Source: Salmonirosea aquatica
GTDB lineage: Bacteria; Bacteroidota; Bacteroidia; Cytophagales; Spirosomataceae
Reading direction: 5' to 3'
NCBI RefSeq assembly: GCF_009296315.1
Contig: NZ_WHLY01000002.1
Span: 4,624,501-4,688,500, forward strand
DNA: 64,000 nucleotides
The position numbers and the translations under genes are program-made. Below, one piece after another: positions 15,935-25,037 of the stretch (positions are counted from its first letter, which is position 1; each line of letters starts with the position of its first letter). Below the pieces are notes generated by a model that worked only from the letters and a program-made list of their open reading frames with translations, searched no databases and had not been told where the DNA came from.

Positions 15935-16348
15935 TCAAAACTTCTCCTGGTTCATCAGCGTAGCCATTCCGCGGGTGGTTACCTTACGGGTTTGGTTATC
16001 CAGGATTTCGGTGCGTATCTCGGCCGTATGTTTGTCAGGATTAATACTCTCGATGGTAAAAACCGCTTCGTAGTCGGTATCCACAAACATGGGCCGCATG
16101 AAATTCAGGGTTTGGCCCAGATAGACTGAGCCATAGCCCGGAAATTCGGTTCCCAGGACTTTGGTGAACACACTTGCCCCTAACATACCGTGAATGATGG
16201 GGCGCTTGAACGCGGTAGTAGCCGCAAAATCGGCATCCAGGTGCAAAGGGTTCGTATCGCCGGTAACACGGGCAAAGGCTTCAACATCGGCCTGACTGAA
16301 TCGGAACGCGTGCGTAAAGCTACTGCCGGGCTGGGATTCAATATTCAT
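15935..16348 (-). CDS. MaoC family dehydratase
   Basis: A 137-residue single hot-dog domain protein with the MaoC/(R)-hydratase motif: FARVTGDTNPLHLDADFA carries the catalytic Asp and His, followed by RPIIHGMLGAS. Such enzymes hydrate trans-2-enoyl-CoA to (R)-3-hydroxyacyl-CoA in the cytoplasm, in fatty-acid or polyester metabolism. Length and active site are normal. It precedes no obvious partner, and the downstream plus-strand histone unit is convergent. Confidence 0.9.
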   Translation of the reverse strand: MNIESQPGSSFTHAFRFSQADVEAFARVTGDTNPLHLDADFAATTAFKRPIIHGMLGASVFTKVLGTEFPGYGSVYLGQTLNFMRPMFVDTDYEAVFTIESINPDKHTAEIRTEILDNQTRKVTTRGMATLMNQEKF

Positions 16349-16396
16349 AAGATATTACAAAGGCTTTGGGAAATCAGTTAAGATGAAATTTAACGC

Positions 16397-17848
16397 TTAT
16401 TCGATACCTCCCATCCAGTTTTTGATCGGCTTGTAAAGGAGGATCATCAGGATACCGAAACCGACTCCAAACAGGCACACCTGCAGGAACAGGCTGGGCA
16501 TTTCGGCCACATTGCCTTCGTTGAAGTTGCCGGCGAACAGGCCCGCAATCAGATTGCCCAGTGAAGCCGCCACGAACCACAGGCCCATCATCTGGCTGTA
16601 ATACTTTTTGGGAGCCAGTTTGGTGTAGGTACTCAGTCCGACGGGACTCAGGAACAGTTCGCCCAGCGTATGGAACAGGTAGGTGAATACCAGCCAGCCC
16701 AGGCCTACCTTCATGCCTTCTACGGCGTACTGAGCGGCCCAGTACATGATGAAGAAGCCAAAGCCCATTTGGATGAGTCCCAGGCCGAATTTAACGGGTA
16801 CGTAGGGATTCATATGTTTTCTGTTCAGGTAGATCCATAAAGCGCCAATGGGAGCGGAAAAAACCAGAATAAAGAAGGCGTTGGCATTTTGGAACCATGA
16901 GGCGGGCATTTCCCAACCCGCAATGAAACGGTCGGTGTGGCGGTCGGCGAAAATGGTAAGCGAGGAGCCCGCCTGCTCGAAGCCCGACCAGAAAAGGGCT
17001 GCCCCCATGAAGAAAACAAACAGGACACCTACCCGCTTGCGCTCGACCACGCTCAGTGATTTGTCGAACATGCCGATGTACAAAAAGTAGCAGATCGTGA
17101 TGGTAATGATAACGTACTTCATCACATTGGCCAGCGAAACGGCATCCAGAACTCCGGTCAGCACGAGCGTAGTCAGAAAGGCCAGCGCCCCCGCTACTAC
17201 GTACAGAAAAGTGGGTTTGCTCTTTACTTCAGGCGGTTCGCCCAGGCCTTCAAGCGCTCCGCTGTTGAGCCGGAACACCACTACGCCCAAGAACATCGCC
17301 ACGGCTGCCGCGCCGAAGCCATAATGCCAGCCGACTTTTTCGCCCAGGTACCCTACCACGGTCATGCCCAGAAAAGAGCCCAGGTTGATGCCAATATAAA
17401 AGATAGAAAAACCGGCGTCGCGCCGGGCTCCGCCTTCGGGATACAGGTTGCCGACAATGGAACTGATATTGGCTTTCAGAAGTCCCGTGCCCAGGGCAAC
17501 CGTACAAAGTCCCAGAAAGAAAATGGTACTACTGCCCGGAATGGCTAGGATAAGGTGGCCCAGCATAATGACGATACCGCCCCACCAGATGGCTTTTTTC
17601 TGCCCCAGCATATTATCGGCGATCCAGCCACCCGGTAGAGTCAGGAGGTACACTGAGGAAGTGTAAAGCCCGTAAATGGCACCGCCCGTTTGTTCCGGAA
17701 GCCCCAACGCCCCTTCCGAAGCCGATTTGATCAGATACAGCAGCAGGATGGCCCGCATGCCATAGAAACTGAAGCGTTCCCACATTTCGGTAAAAAACAG
17801 GACATACAAGCCACGCGGGTGCTTTTGGGGAGGAGTTGTTGTAGCCAT
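16397..17848 (-). CDS. POT family peptide:proton symporter (MFS)
   Basis: The 483-residue protein has the POT signature EMWERFSFYG at residues 21-30 (ExxERFxYYG) and about twelve to fourteen membrane helices. A second family block, FSIFYIGINLGSF, is recognisable in the middle of the N-terminal half. POT (DtpT-like) proteins import di- and tripeptides with protons across the inner membrane. Start ATG at 17848. It is upstream of the MaoC gene on the same strand with a 48-base gap, so co-transcription is possible. Confidence 0.92.
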   Translation of the reverse strand: MATTTPPQKHPRGLYVLFFTEMWERFSFYGMRAILLLYLIKSASEGALGLPEQTGGAIYGLYTSSVYLLTLPGGWIADNMLGQKKAIWWGGIVIMLGHLILAIPGSSTIFFLGLCTVALGTGLLKANISSIVGNLYPEGGARRDAGFSIFYIGINLGSFLGMTVVGYLGEKVGWHYGFGAAAVAMFLGVVVFRLNSGALEGLGEPPEVKSKPTFLYVVAGALAFLTTLVLTGVLDAVSLANVMKYVIITITICYFLYIGMFDKSLSVVERKRVGVLFVFFMGAALFWSGFEQAGSSLTIFADRHTDRFIAGWEMPASWFQNANAFFILVFSAPIGALWIYLNRKHMNPYVPVKFGLGLIQMGFGFFIMYWAAQYAVEGMKVGLGWLVFTYLFHTLGELFLSPVGLSTYTKLAPKKYYSQMMGLWFVAASLGNLIAGLFAGNFNEGNVAEMPSLFLQVCLFGVGFGILMILLYKPIKNWMGGIE

Positions 17849-18069
17849 TTAGTTAGGGAAGACCGGGTCGCCGGTGCGATTGAAAGTGACTTCTTGGGTT
17901 AATTCTACACGATGTTAATCTCCGCAAGATAGTAATTCTGCGAAAATTACCAATTTACCCACTGTCGCATGGCGTTCGTTGGGTAATCGGCGGTTTTTTA
18001 AAACGAAACAAACGTTCATTCCGTGTTTTGCCGTACTTTGCGCTTTTTGATTTTCCTATCATACACCGC

Positions 18070-18747
18070 ATGTCGCTACGCAACGCCCTGAATGCCTACG
18101 CTTTGTTCAGTCACGTAATTCTCACGGAAAAGCCGTTTCGAAAACTCGATTTTACGGCGGCCAACGTTGATCTGCCTACCCTAGATCTGACCGATACCGA
18201 CGCATTTTCCGCCTATGTCTTTGGTACTTTGCTGGAAGACAGCCGGTACGTAGGGGTAGGTGGCTACGACGAACACCGCGTCATTTACCGCCGCTCGGCG
18301 CACTTCGGCGACTACGCCGAGGAAGGCCGTTGCATTCACCTGGGTGTGGATATTTGGGCCGATGCGCTGACGCCCGTATACGCGCCGCTGCCGGGCGTGG
18401 TCCATAGCGTGGCCTTCAATGACAACTTTGGAGATTACGGGCCGACTATCATTCTACGGCACGAACTGGATGGTATGGCTTTTCATACCCTATACGGTCA
18501 CCTGACGCTGGATTCCCTGCAAGAAATAGCCGAAGGAAACGAAATACAGGCGGGTCAACACATTGCGGCCATCGGCAATTACCCTGAAAACGGCCATTGG
18601 CCTCCGCACCTGCATTTCCAGCTTATCACCGACCTGGGCGACTATCGGGGCGACTATCCCGGCGTAGCTTCCCTGGCCGATCGGGGTACCTACCTGGCTA
18701 ATTGTCCTGATCCTAATTTGATTTTGCGGATTGGGGAGTTGGATTAG
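18070..18747 (+). CDS. M23 family metallopeptidase (LytM-like)
   Basis: From ATG 18070 the protein has 225 residues. The zinc site of M23 endopeptidases is complete: H90 and D94 in HLGVDIWA, H144 in LYGHLTLDS, and H180-x-H182 in PPHLHFQL. M23 enzymes cut peptide cross-links in peptidoglycan, yet no signal peptide or membrane helix is visible, so the protein may be cytoplasmic or use another export path. An upstream TTG (18028) would add 14 residues but is less convincing. ATG is chosen because the protein then begins at a family-like MSLRNAL. Confidence 0.85.
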   Translation: MSLRNALNAYALFSHVILTEKPFRKLDFTAANVDLPTLDLTDTDAFSAYVFGTLLEDSRYVGVGGYDEHRVIYRRSAHFGDYAEEGRCIHLGVDIWADALTPVYAPLPGVVHSVAFNDNFGDYGPTIILRHELDGMAFHTLYGHLTLDSLQEIAEGNEIQAGQHIAAIGNYPENGHWPPHLHFQLITDLGDYRGDYPGVASLADRGTYLANCPDPNLILRIGELD

Positions 18748-18883
18748 AGTACCTTTTTTGGTTGCGAATTTGAAAGATTCTCGTCCCCTACAGCGTATTT
18801 AACGTATGCATACATCACATGGGAACACAGCTTACGATTAGGAAAGACCCAAAGTTAAATGCCGAATGTCCGGTACCTTTAGC

Positions 18884-19456
18884 CTACTTGGCGCAACCCT
18901 TCTCGTTGCTGGCTAGATTGACATCCAGTTGGCCAAGTTTGTCGTTTTTACCGGCTTGGCTGGGATAGAAGCAGGTATTCTTGGCTATCAACTCCTTCGT
19001 TCCTGGCTCACATAAGATGCTACAGGCCTCGCCGGATAATAGCCTCGATTGATTTTTCTCCCTACCCGCAATAATCATGTTGTACTTGAACCGTCCTCGG
19101 TACACAGAACCATCGGGGCGTTTGCCATTCCAGGCAAACTCGTCCAATCGATCCCAGATGAAGACTAGCCGATGGAACAGAAGCGTATCCCCCTCGGCGC
19201 TCGTGATGGTGAAGCCCTCTGCGTCCACAACGCCCTCACTGACGTGCGGATAAAACAGGTCGTTGATGCCGTCGCCGTTAGGCGTGAAGGCATTGGGTAC
19301 GTAAATGGATTCACTACCCATCTTGAAATCCACGGGCTGTACCCCGCAACAGGCTTCATATTCCTTGGGCAGGGTTACTTTGGGGTCTTCTATGTCATGG
19401 TCTGAGCAGCTTTGCAGGGTAAGGGCCAGTGCGATTAGGGAGAGGTAACTTCTCAT
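18884..19456 (-). CDS. lipoprotein with CHU_C/gliding-motility C-terminal-type domain
   Basis: A 190-residue protein with a lipobox ending at C17 (LTLQSC). The middle is a CHU_C-type domain: IYVPNAFTPNGDGINDLF (51-68), then a strand-rich segment and WNGKRPDGSVYRGRFKYNM. That domain is normally the C-terminal T9SS type B sorting signal of very large adhesins. Here it is nearly the whole protein and is followed by a Cys-containing tail of about 50 residues. Because it carries a lipidation signal, it may use the domain as a structural module rather than as a secretion tag. It lies 15 bases from the upstream lipoprotein gene, forming a likely operon. Confidence 0.75.
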   Translation of the reverse strand: MRSYLSLIALALTLQSCSDHDIEDPKVTLPKEYEACCGVQPVDFKMGSESIYVPNAFTPNGDGINDLFYPHVSEGVVDAEGFTITSAEGDTLLFHRLVFIWDRLDEFAWNGKRPDGSVYRGRFKYNMIIAGREKNQSRLLSGEACSILCEPGTKELIAKNTCFYPSQAGKNDKLGQLDVNLASNEKGCAK

Positions 19457-19471
19457 AATTTTTGAGTTGGT

Positions 19472-20143
19472 TTAATGGTTGCGGTATTTACTGTTATCAA
19501 AAAGTTTTCGGTACTGTGATTGCAATACCTGACTGTCGGTTGGTGATTTTTCTACAGGTAGGGTTCTGCTGAAATACACTATTTCGTTTTGCCGGGTATC
19601 AAAAATTAGGGCAAACAAGGTAGAACTTGTCTTAACGGGTACGGGTGTGTACATGCCCAAAGTCAGCAGCCCGACACCCAACCCCTTGGCAATTTGTCCT
19701 CCATAATTCCCTTTCCGGCGGCCAAAGCCCGTACTAATTGTTGCCAAGGCGTAGCGCTGTTGACTATTTTCCAGCGCGGTGCGCAGAACGGGTGGTAGCT
19801 CAATGCCTTCGACTCTTTTGCCTTTCAATACCCGCATGAAGGTGTTGTTGATATCAATTTCCAGTTGCTGCCGTAGTTCGGGATCATTATTCTCGATTTT
19901 CCGAGTGGCCGCAAAAGGGTGGCTATTTTGAATGATCGAGTCTAGCAACTCCCTCGAAACGGATGACAGCGAATCGTTGTGAAATGGCCGATTGCCCTGC
20001 TGAATCAGACTGATATACGCCAGCGGCTCGAAATAACTTACTTCTCCTGCCTCGGAGGCCCTAAACGATTTGTTAATCATAGTTTTTGACGCGCAGGAGG
20101 TTAACAATGCGCCTAAGGCTAGCACTATTAGAGTTAGCTTCAT
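19472..20143 (-). CDS. hypothetical lipoprotein
   Basis: A 223-residue protein with a lipoprotein signal peptide (LGALLTSC, Cys at 17). The mature region has no motif that I recognise. A Gly-rich hydrophobic segment (QIAKGLGVGLLTLGMY) sits in its second half and is followed by a strand pattern ending in IFDTRQNEIVYFSRTLP. It stops 15 bases before the start of the CHU_C-type lipoprotein, so the two are probably one transcription unit. Function unknown, probable outer-membrane or periplasmic location. Confidence 0.7.
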   Translation of the reverse strand: MKLTLIVLALGALLTSCASKTMINKSFRASEAGEVSYFEPLAYISLIQQGNRPFHNDSLSSVSRELLDSIIQNSHPFAATRKIENNDPELRQQLEIDINNTFMRVLKGKRVEGIELPPVLRTALENSQQRYALATISTGFGRRKGNYGGQIAKGLGVGLLTLGMYTPVPVKTSSTLFALIFDTRQNEIVYFSRTLPVEKSPTDSQVLQSQYRKLFDNSKYRNH

Positions 20144-20468
20144 ATATATTCAATGTTACTCTTGTTTTTCACTCATTTTAATTAGAAATCGGTATTAGCA
20201 GGGTAGCCCAAGTTACGGATCAGAGGTCTGGAATGTTTATCAATTTACCAAAATCTGTTTTTCAAATATCAAGTTCAAATAAACTTCTTTTATCATCTAA
20301 CAATAGTGAGACTATTACTTCAACTCCATCCAGGTCACAGAAAGTGAATCTCACTTGCTTTCCAACCCCAAATAATTGAGGTTGGTTACCTAAATTTCAA
20401 AACAAGCAAATTCTGAACTTAGGTACGCTGTACCTTTGCCATACCGAATTTTTAATAAAAACCACTTG
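20144..20468. other. divergent intergenic region
   Basis: No gene is evident. It is AT-rich and holds upstream sequences for the lipoprotein pair (minus) and the carboxypeptidase-regulatory-like gene (plus). An exact TAnnTTTG (TACCTTTG) at 20431-20438 is 31 bases before the ATG at 20469 and may be its -7 element. No GGTACC is present in this gap, only single-mismatch relatives. Confidence 0.4.
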
Positions 20469-21716
20469 ATGCTGAGATTCTACCGAACTGCTATCCTTGT
20501 CCTGTTTTTACTCACCTCCATTCAAATCGCCAAAGCGCAGGGGTACATCATTATCAGCGGGAAAATCATTGACAAGACCACCCGTCAGCCTGTACCGTAT
20601 GCGCACATTGGCGTAATGAGTAAAGGTACGGGTACCATTGCCAACGCACAGGGCGAATTTTACTACCGCTTTCCCAAAATCGCTGCCGAAGAAGACGTGA
20701 CCGTGGCGCGCCTGGGCTACAAAAACCGGGCTCAGAAAGGAACTGGCTTCGTGTCGGGGGATAAGAACGTGGTGCTGGAACTGGAACGCGCGCAGCCCGT
20801 CATCGTGGATAGTGCCTATATCAAAGGTTTCGATGCGCGCGGCTGGGTGGTGGCAGCTTTGGGTAAGGTCGCTAAAAACTACACCGAAACGCCCATCATG
20901 ATGACGGGCTTCTACCAGGAAACCCTGCAACAGAACGGCGATTACGTGGATATCCGGGAAGGCGTGCTGAAAGTGGAAAAAGACCCGCGCCCCAAGATTG
21001 AGGTACCTGAGAAGTTCCGTTTGCTACGGGGACGTAGGTTTGAAAGTACCAGTCGCCACAAAGCCCTGGATGAATACGAGTTTCCCAACGGAGCCGCCAT
21101 CGTGACCCGCAGTCTGGAAACGGGCCTGCCCGATTATTTGTCGGGGAGCAATCTGGCCGATTACCGTTTTCAGCTGGATGATACCATCGCCTTTTACAAT
21201 AACAAAGACGTATATCAAATCCATTTCCGGCCCGTGGGCCCGCAGGTAAAGGGCGCGCGCAACGGCATCATTTGCATCAACAAAGCCGATTCGGCCATCG
21301 TGCGTATTGCCTATGATTTTACGCCTGAGGGTATGGAGGAGGTATTCAAAAGTTCGATGAAAAGCGTGATGGGCAAAGTACTCGGCAAGAGTCGCCGCGA
21401 ACCCAAACGTCTGAGCAGCTTCACCAACTACCTACCCTACGGCGACAAGTGGTACCTGCAGGATTCGCAACTGCTGATCCAGACCGATTTTATCGAAAAA
21501 AGTGAAACCATTACGGGTACCATCACGCTGCACTTCGTAGCGAACGACATTCTCAAAAGCAACGGCAACGCCGTACCGCCTACCGATCAACTACTCGACA
21601 CATCCCTTTTTCCTTCACAAAGGATTCCCAAGTACGACGAAGTGTACTGGTCTAATTTCAACCACATCATCCCCTCGGCGGACATGCGGAAGATACTGGA
21701 AACGTTAAAAAAGTAG
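20469..21716 (+). CDS. secreted carboxypeptidase-regulatory-like domain protein
   Basis: From ATG 20469 the protein has 415 residues with a Sec signal peptide (to about AKAQG). The first mature 90 residues form a CarboxypepD_reg-like beta sandwich: IIISGKIIDKTTRQPVPYAHI, GTIANAQGEFYYRFP and ARLGYKNR. The rest has no enzyme motif. Such domains occur at the N-terminus of SusC/TonB-type receptors and surface proteins in Bacteroidota. Here there is no barrel, so a periplasmic or surface-exposed role is likely. A TTG start at 20436 was rejected because it overlaps the candidate promoter and disrupts the signal peptide. Confidence 0.75.
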   Translation: MLRFYRTAILVLFLLTSIQIAKAQGYIIISGKIIDKTTRQPVPYAHIGVMSKGTGTIANAQGEFYYRFPKIAAEEDVTVARLGYKNRAQKGTGFVSGDKNVVLELERAQPVIVDSAYIKGFDARGWVVAALGKVAKNYTETPIMMTGFYQETLQQNGDYVDIREGVLKVEKDPRPKIEVPEKFRLLRGRRFESTSRHKALDEYEFPNGAAIVTRSLETGLPDYLSGSNLADYRFQLDDTIAFYNNKDVYQIHFRPVGPQVKGARNGIICINKADSAIVRIAYDFTPEGMEEVFKSSMKSVMGKVLGKSRREPKRLSSFTNYLPYGDKWYLQDSQLLIQTDFIEKSETITGTITLHFVANDILKSNGNAVPPTDQLLDTSLFPSQRIPKYDEVYWSNFNHIIPSADMRKILETLKK

Positions 21717-21763
21717 GATTATAAACTCTGGTCTATATTCACAAATACACAATCCCGGCGCTT

Positions 21764-22390
21764 TTACCGAGTCAGCTGCTTTCTGAGTCTGGCGGGTAAA
21801 TGCGGCAGCGCCAGTACTTCGGCCAGGAGGTCAGCGTCGGCCTGGCGGGCCCGGATGAGTTGAAAAAGGGTCTGGATCGTGATCGTCGTATCGGCCGGCT
21901 CGACCAATTCTATCGGATCGCCTGCCTGAATAACGCCCGGCTCTACTACCCGGAAGTAGATTCCTGAGCGGCCCGCCTGAGTAAAGCGTCGTACCATTTG
22001 GGGATCATCGAAGCGGACGTTCAATTTGTAACACGGAAACCGGGGCTGCACCGCCCGGAGTTGAGCGGTACCTATTTGAAATAAATCGCCCACGCGAACC
22101 TCAGAATCTAATAGCCCTTCGGTGGTCAGATTCTCCCCGAACAGACCGGGTGCCCAGTCGGCACGATCCAGATGCTGTCGCCAATAATCGTAATGTGCCG
22201 TGTCGTAGGCGTAAATCGCTTTATCCGGGCCGCCGTGTACGGTTAGGTCGGCCTGCCGGTCGCCCGTGAAGTTGAGTTGATCCAGGGCCAGAGGTGTCGC
22301 CACGGGCTGTTTGAAAATAGCGGTGGTGACCTGCCGACCGCTCCATTCAACGGTACGGGGCAGTCCTACGTTGACCGAGATGATACGCAT
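21764..22390 (-). CDS. MOSC domain protein (YiiM-like)
   Basis: The 208-residue protein is a MOSC domain: HGGPDKAIYAY (52-62), GLFGENLTT (82-90), VRVGDLFQIG and the strictly conserved cysteine C120 in RFPCYKL. MOSC proteins accept sulfur or bind molybdenum cofactor and, in the YiiM branch, help detoxify N-hydroxylated bases. No Moco biosynthesis genes are nearby. Length is typical of YiiM. It converges on the carboxypeptidase-regulatory-like gene. Confidence 0.9.
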   Translation of the reverse strand: MRIISVNVGLPRTVEWSGRQVTTAIFKQPVATPLALDQLNFTGDRQADLTVHGGPDKAIYAYDTAHYDYWRQHLDRADWAPGLFGENLTTEGLLDSEVRVGDLFQIGTAQLRAVQPRFPCYKLNVRFDDPQMVRRFTQAGRSGIYFRVVEPGVIQAGDPIELVEPADTTITIQTLFQLIRARQADADLLAEVLALPHLPARLRKQLTR

Positions 22391-22410
22391 GGGCAGACCG
22401 GATTAGAATA

Positions 22411-22635
22411 TTATTCAGACTTGATATCAGTGGATTGCTGCTTAGCAGGTTGAACGGGGCGAGCCACGGGATTGGGATCAGGCTGAGCCAGCACCTCATC
22501 CCAAAGATTATCGCCGCAGGTTTCGTCCACAAAAGGCTGATACTCCTCCGGTTGCGTTGGTTCGTTGGTTGGGTTCATGGGTTTTTGATTTTCAGGATTG
22601 ATAGAGGAAGAAGGGGCTCGGTTAGGATTCTCCAT
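22411..22635 (-). CDS. small proline-rich acidic hypothetical protein
   Basis: ATG at 22635 gives 74 residues: MENPNRAPSSSINPENQK followed by a Pro/Glu/Asn-rich stretch and ETCGDNLWDEVLAQPDPNP. Composition suggests an intrinsically disordered protein. It fits neatly between the photolyase stop (22663) and the MOSC start on the same strand, which supports it being a real gene, but no family is recognised and low complexity leaves doubt. Confidence 0.45.
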   Translation of the reverse strand: MENPNRAPSSSINPENQKPMNPTNEPTQPEEYQPFVDETCGDNLWDEVLAQPDPNPVARPVQPAKQQSTDIKSE

Positions 22636-22662
22636 ACTAACACGCAAAGCCAGACCGACAGT

Positions 22663-23991
22663 TCAACTGTCCAGCGCTTCTTTGTATGCTTTCAAACAGT
22701 GTTCGCGGGCTTCTTTATGGTCTACAATGGGGTCCGGATAGTCCAGTTCGTTGAGCTCAGGAATCCACTCCTTGATGAATTTGAGCTGTGGATCGAATTT
22801 CTTGGCCTGCGTCGTGGGGTTGAAAATCCGGAAATAGGGCGCGGCGTCGGTACCTGAGCCCGCTGCCCACTGCCAGCCGCCGTTGTTGGCAGCCATGTCG
22901 TAGTCCTGCAATTTTTTATCAAAATACGCCTCCCCCCAGCGCCAGTCGATCAAAAGGTCTTTGACCAGAAAACTGGCCGTAATCATCCGCAGGCGGTTGT
23001 GCATGTATCCCGTTTCGTTCAGTTGCCGCATCCCGGCGTCCACGATGGGGTACCCTGTCTGGCCCTGGCACCACTTCTCGAATTCTTCCTCGTTGTTGCG
23101 CCATTTGATGCGGTCGTACTCGGGCCGGAACGCTTTGCCTTCGCCCACGTGCGGGAAATTCCAGAGAATCTGCTGGTAAAAGTCGCGCCAGATCAGCTCA
23201 CCCAGGAAGGTCTTGCTGGTTCCCATCGCCTGCCGGGCCAGTTCGCGGATGCTAATGGTACCGAAGCGCAGGTGGATGCTCAGGCGCGAGGTACCCGGCG
23301 CAGCGGGGTAGTCGCGCAGTTCGGCGTATTTTGCCAGCTTTTCGTCACGAACTTTTTTGGAGGGGAATTCTTCATCCGGCATTCGTTCAAAACCCATCTC
23401 TTCCAGGCTTGGGATCGGGAGCTTTTTGGTTTTGTGCAGCTTGTCGAAATACTTTTCGGTGGGGTAGGGCTTTACATAAAAGTTTTTCTCTTTCGAGCCG
23501 TGTAGCTTTTCCAGCCATGATTTGCTGTAGGGCGTGAACACCGTGTAGGGGGTACCTTTGCCCGTCAGGATCTCCTCTTTTTCAAAGATTACCTGATCTT
23601 TGAACGTGTGAAAGGGAATATCTTTTTTCTTCAAAAAATCGGCTACTTCGCCATCGCGTTTTTTGGCGTAGGGTTCATAATCGTGGTTGGTATACACTTC
23701 GGCTACGTCGTATTCGTTCACAATTTCCTTCCAAGCTTTCAAAGGTACCCCGTACCTGACCAGTAGCGACGAATCTTCTTTCGCCAGTTTTTCCTGCATG
23801 TCCTCCACGGCGCGCATGATGAATTCCACGCGGCGGTCGCGTTTGTCTTCCAGCTCGTCGAGGATGGTTTTGTCAAAAATAAAAAGGGGAAGTACCGGAT
23901 ACTCCGATTTAAGGGCGTAGTACAGGCCGGCGTTGTCGTGGAGGCGCATGTCGCGGCGGTGCCAGAAAATGGCTATCTTCTTCTTGGGCAT
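22663..23991 (-). CDS. phr: cryptochrome/DNA photolyase family protein
   Basis: A 442-residue photolyase-type flavoprotein. It has the N-terminal alpha/beta antenna domain (IAIFWHRRDMRLHDN), the FAD-binding helical domain (TSRLSIHLRFGTIS, ELIWRDFYQQIL, PIVDAGMRQLNETGYMHNR) and the WRWGEAYFDKKLQDYD/NNGGWQWAAGSGTD segment that lines the catalytic pocket. Class I CPD photolyases use blue light and FADH- to split cyclobutane pyrimidine dimers. All the usual pocket residues seem present, so repair is likelier than a pure photoreceptor role. It may be co-transcribed with the small downstream gene and MOSC gene. Confidence 0.93.
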   Translation of the reverse strand: MPKKKIAIFWHRRDMRLHDNAGLYYALKSEYPVLPLFIFDKTILDELEDKRDRRVEFIMRAVEDMQEKLAKEDSSLLVRYGVPLKAWKEIVNEYDVAEVYTNHDYEPYAKKRDGEVADFLKKKDIPFHTFKDQVIFEKEEILTGKGTPYTVFTPYSKSWLEKLHGSKEKNFYVKPYPTEKYFDKLHKTKKLPIPSLEEMGFERMPDEEFPSKKVRDEKLAKYAELRDYPAAPGTSRLSIHLRFGTISIRELARQAMGTSKTFLGELIWRDFYQQILWNFPHVGEGKAFRPEYDRIKWRNNEEEFEKWCQGQTGYPIVDAGMRQLNETGYMHNRLRMITASFLVKDLLIDWRWGEAYFDKKLQDYDMAANNGGWQWAAGSGTDAAPYFRIFNPTTQAKKFDPQLKFIKEWIPELNELDYPDPIVDHKEAREHCLKAYKEALDS

Positions 23992-24090
23992 GAATACGGC
24001 TCATTGGTTGTCTTTGGTAAACCCGACCTGGTAGCGATTGTTTGCCTTTTCGGAGCAGAATTATCCGCCAGAATAGCCTTTGACCTTTGG

Positions 24091-24993
24091 CTATTGTTCC
24101 AGATTCTCCCGATCCCAGTCCGCCAGGTCAGCCCCGGCCCGGTAGGTGCTTTGCAGGAAGTCGAGCAGCATCGCCGCGGGATCGTCCGCCTGTCGCACGA
24201 CATCGTAGGGTAGGATGAATTCGCCCATCGTTTGGTGGTAGTAGGCGGCTTCGGGTTTGACAACGGCGGCCTTGTAGCCTTCGGGTTCGGGGTACATGTA
24301 GCTGTAAAAAGCGGCAAAGGGTACCCCGACACTGCCTGGCCAAAAACCGCAACTGCTCACCTCGTGCGAATAGGCTTCCTGCGCCACGCGATCGGGCAGA
24401 TGGGGTACCCCGCCGGGGTGCTGGGGCGCCTTGCGGCCCGAGAAACGGGTAACGGCCAGATCGAAGCTACCCCAGAAAAAGTGAACCGGACTGCATTTGC
24501 CCACAAACTCCGCCCGGAACCGCGTCAACACTTCATTGACAGAGAGCAAAACCGTATGCAAATCCGCCGCATGCTGTGGTTCATAAGTGACGTGTTGCTC
24601 GTCCTGGTCGAACGGAATGACCACTTCCAGTTCGTTGGGTACCTTATGGATGTCAATCTCGATGCCCAGCTCGCGCAGGGCAGCCATTATTTTTTCGTAA
24701 AATGCCGCCACGGAATGATGAGCCAGGGGAAAGGACTTTTCTTCGCCTAGGCTGGTCAGGATCTGCAATTGGTGTTCCCGGAAATCGAAATTGATCTGGA
24801 AATGCTTTTTCTCGGCGGGTAGGTTACCGGTCGTCAGGCCGGTGGGGGTTACGATCAGGGTGACGTGCCACGAATGGTTGATCCAGGGCATCCGGCTCAG
24901 TTTGATTTTTCCCACGATCTGCGTCCACAGATGCAGGGTTTCGTAGGTATCTTTGGCTTGGTCAAATACAAGTTCAGGCCAGGAATTTCTCAT
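24091..24993 (-). CDS. DUF5996 family protein
   Basis: The 300-residue protein shows the family pattern I recognise as DUF5996: WPELVFDQAKDTYETLHLWTQI near the N-terminus, then LSRMPWINHSWHVTLIVT, NFDFREHQLQI and a C-terminal region with HFFWGSFDLAVTRFSG and FILPYDVVR. No catalytic motif is known for the family and no signal peptide is seen, so it is presumably cytoplasmic. It is upstream of the photolyase on the same strand, with a 99-base gap. Confidence 0.8.
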   Translation of the reverse strand: MRNSWPELVFDQAKDTYETLHLWTQIVGKIKLSRMPWINHSWHVTLIVTPTGLTTGNLPAEKKHFQINFDFREHQLQILTSLGEEKSFPLAHHSVAAFYEKIMAALRELGIEIDIHKVPNELEVVIPFDQDEQHVTYEPQHAADLHTVLLSVNEVLTRFRAEFVGKCSPVHFFWGSFDLAVTRFSGRKAPQHPGGVPHLPDRVAQEAYSHEVSSCGFWPGSVGVPFAAFYSYMYPEPEGYKAAVVKPEAAYYHQTMGEFILPYDVVRQADDPAAMLLDFLQSTYRAGADLADWDRENLEQ

Positions 24994-25037
24994 TGAATTG
25001 TGTCTTTATTCAAAAGGTACATGAATTTCTGATTGCC

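Noticed and set aside
20436-20468. TTG start for the carboxypeptidase-regulatory-like protein
   Set aside because: It would overlap a TAnnTTTG-like -7 element and put extra polar residues before the signal peptide; ATG 20469 is better.
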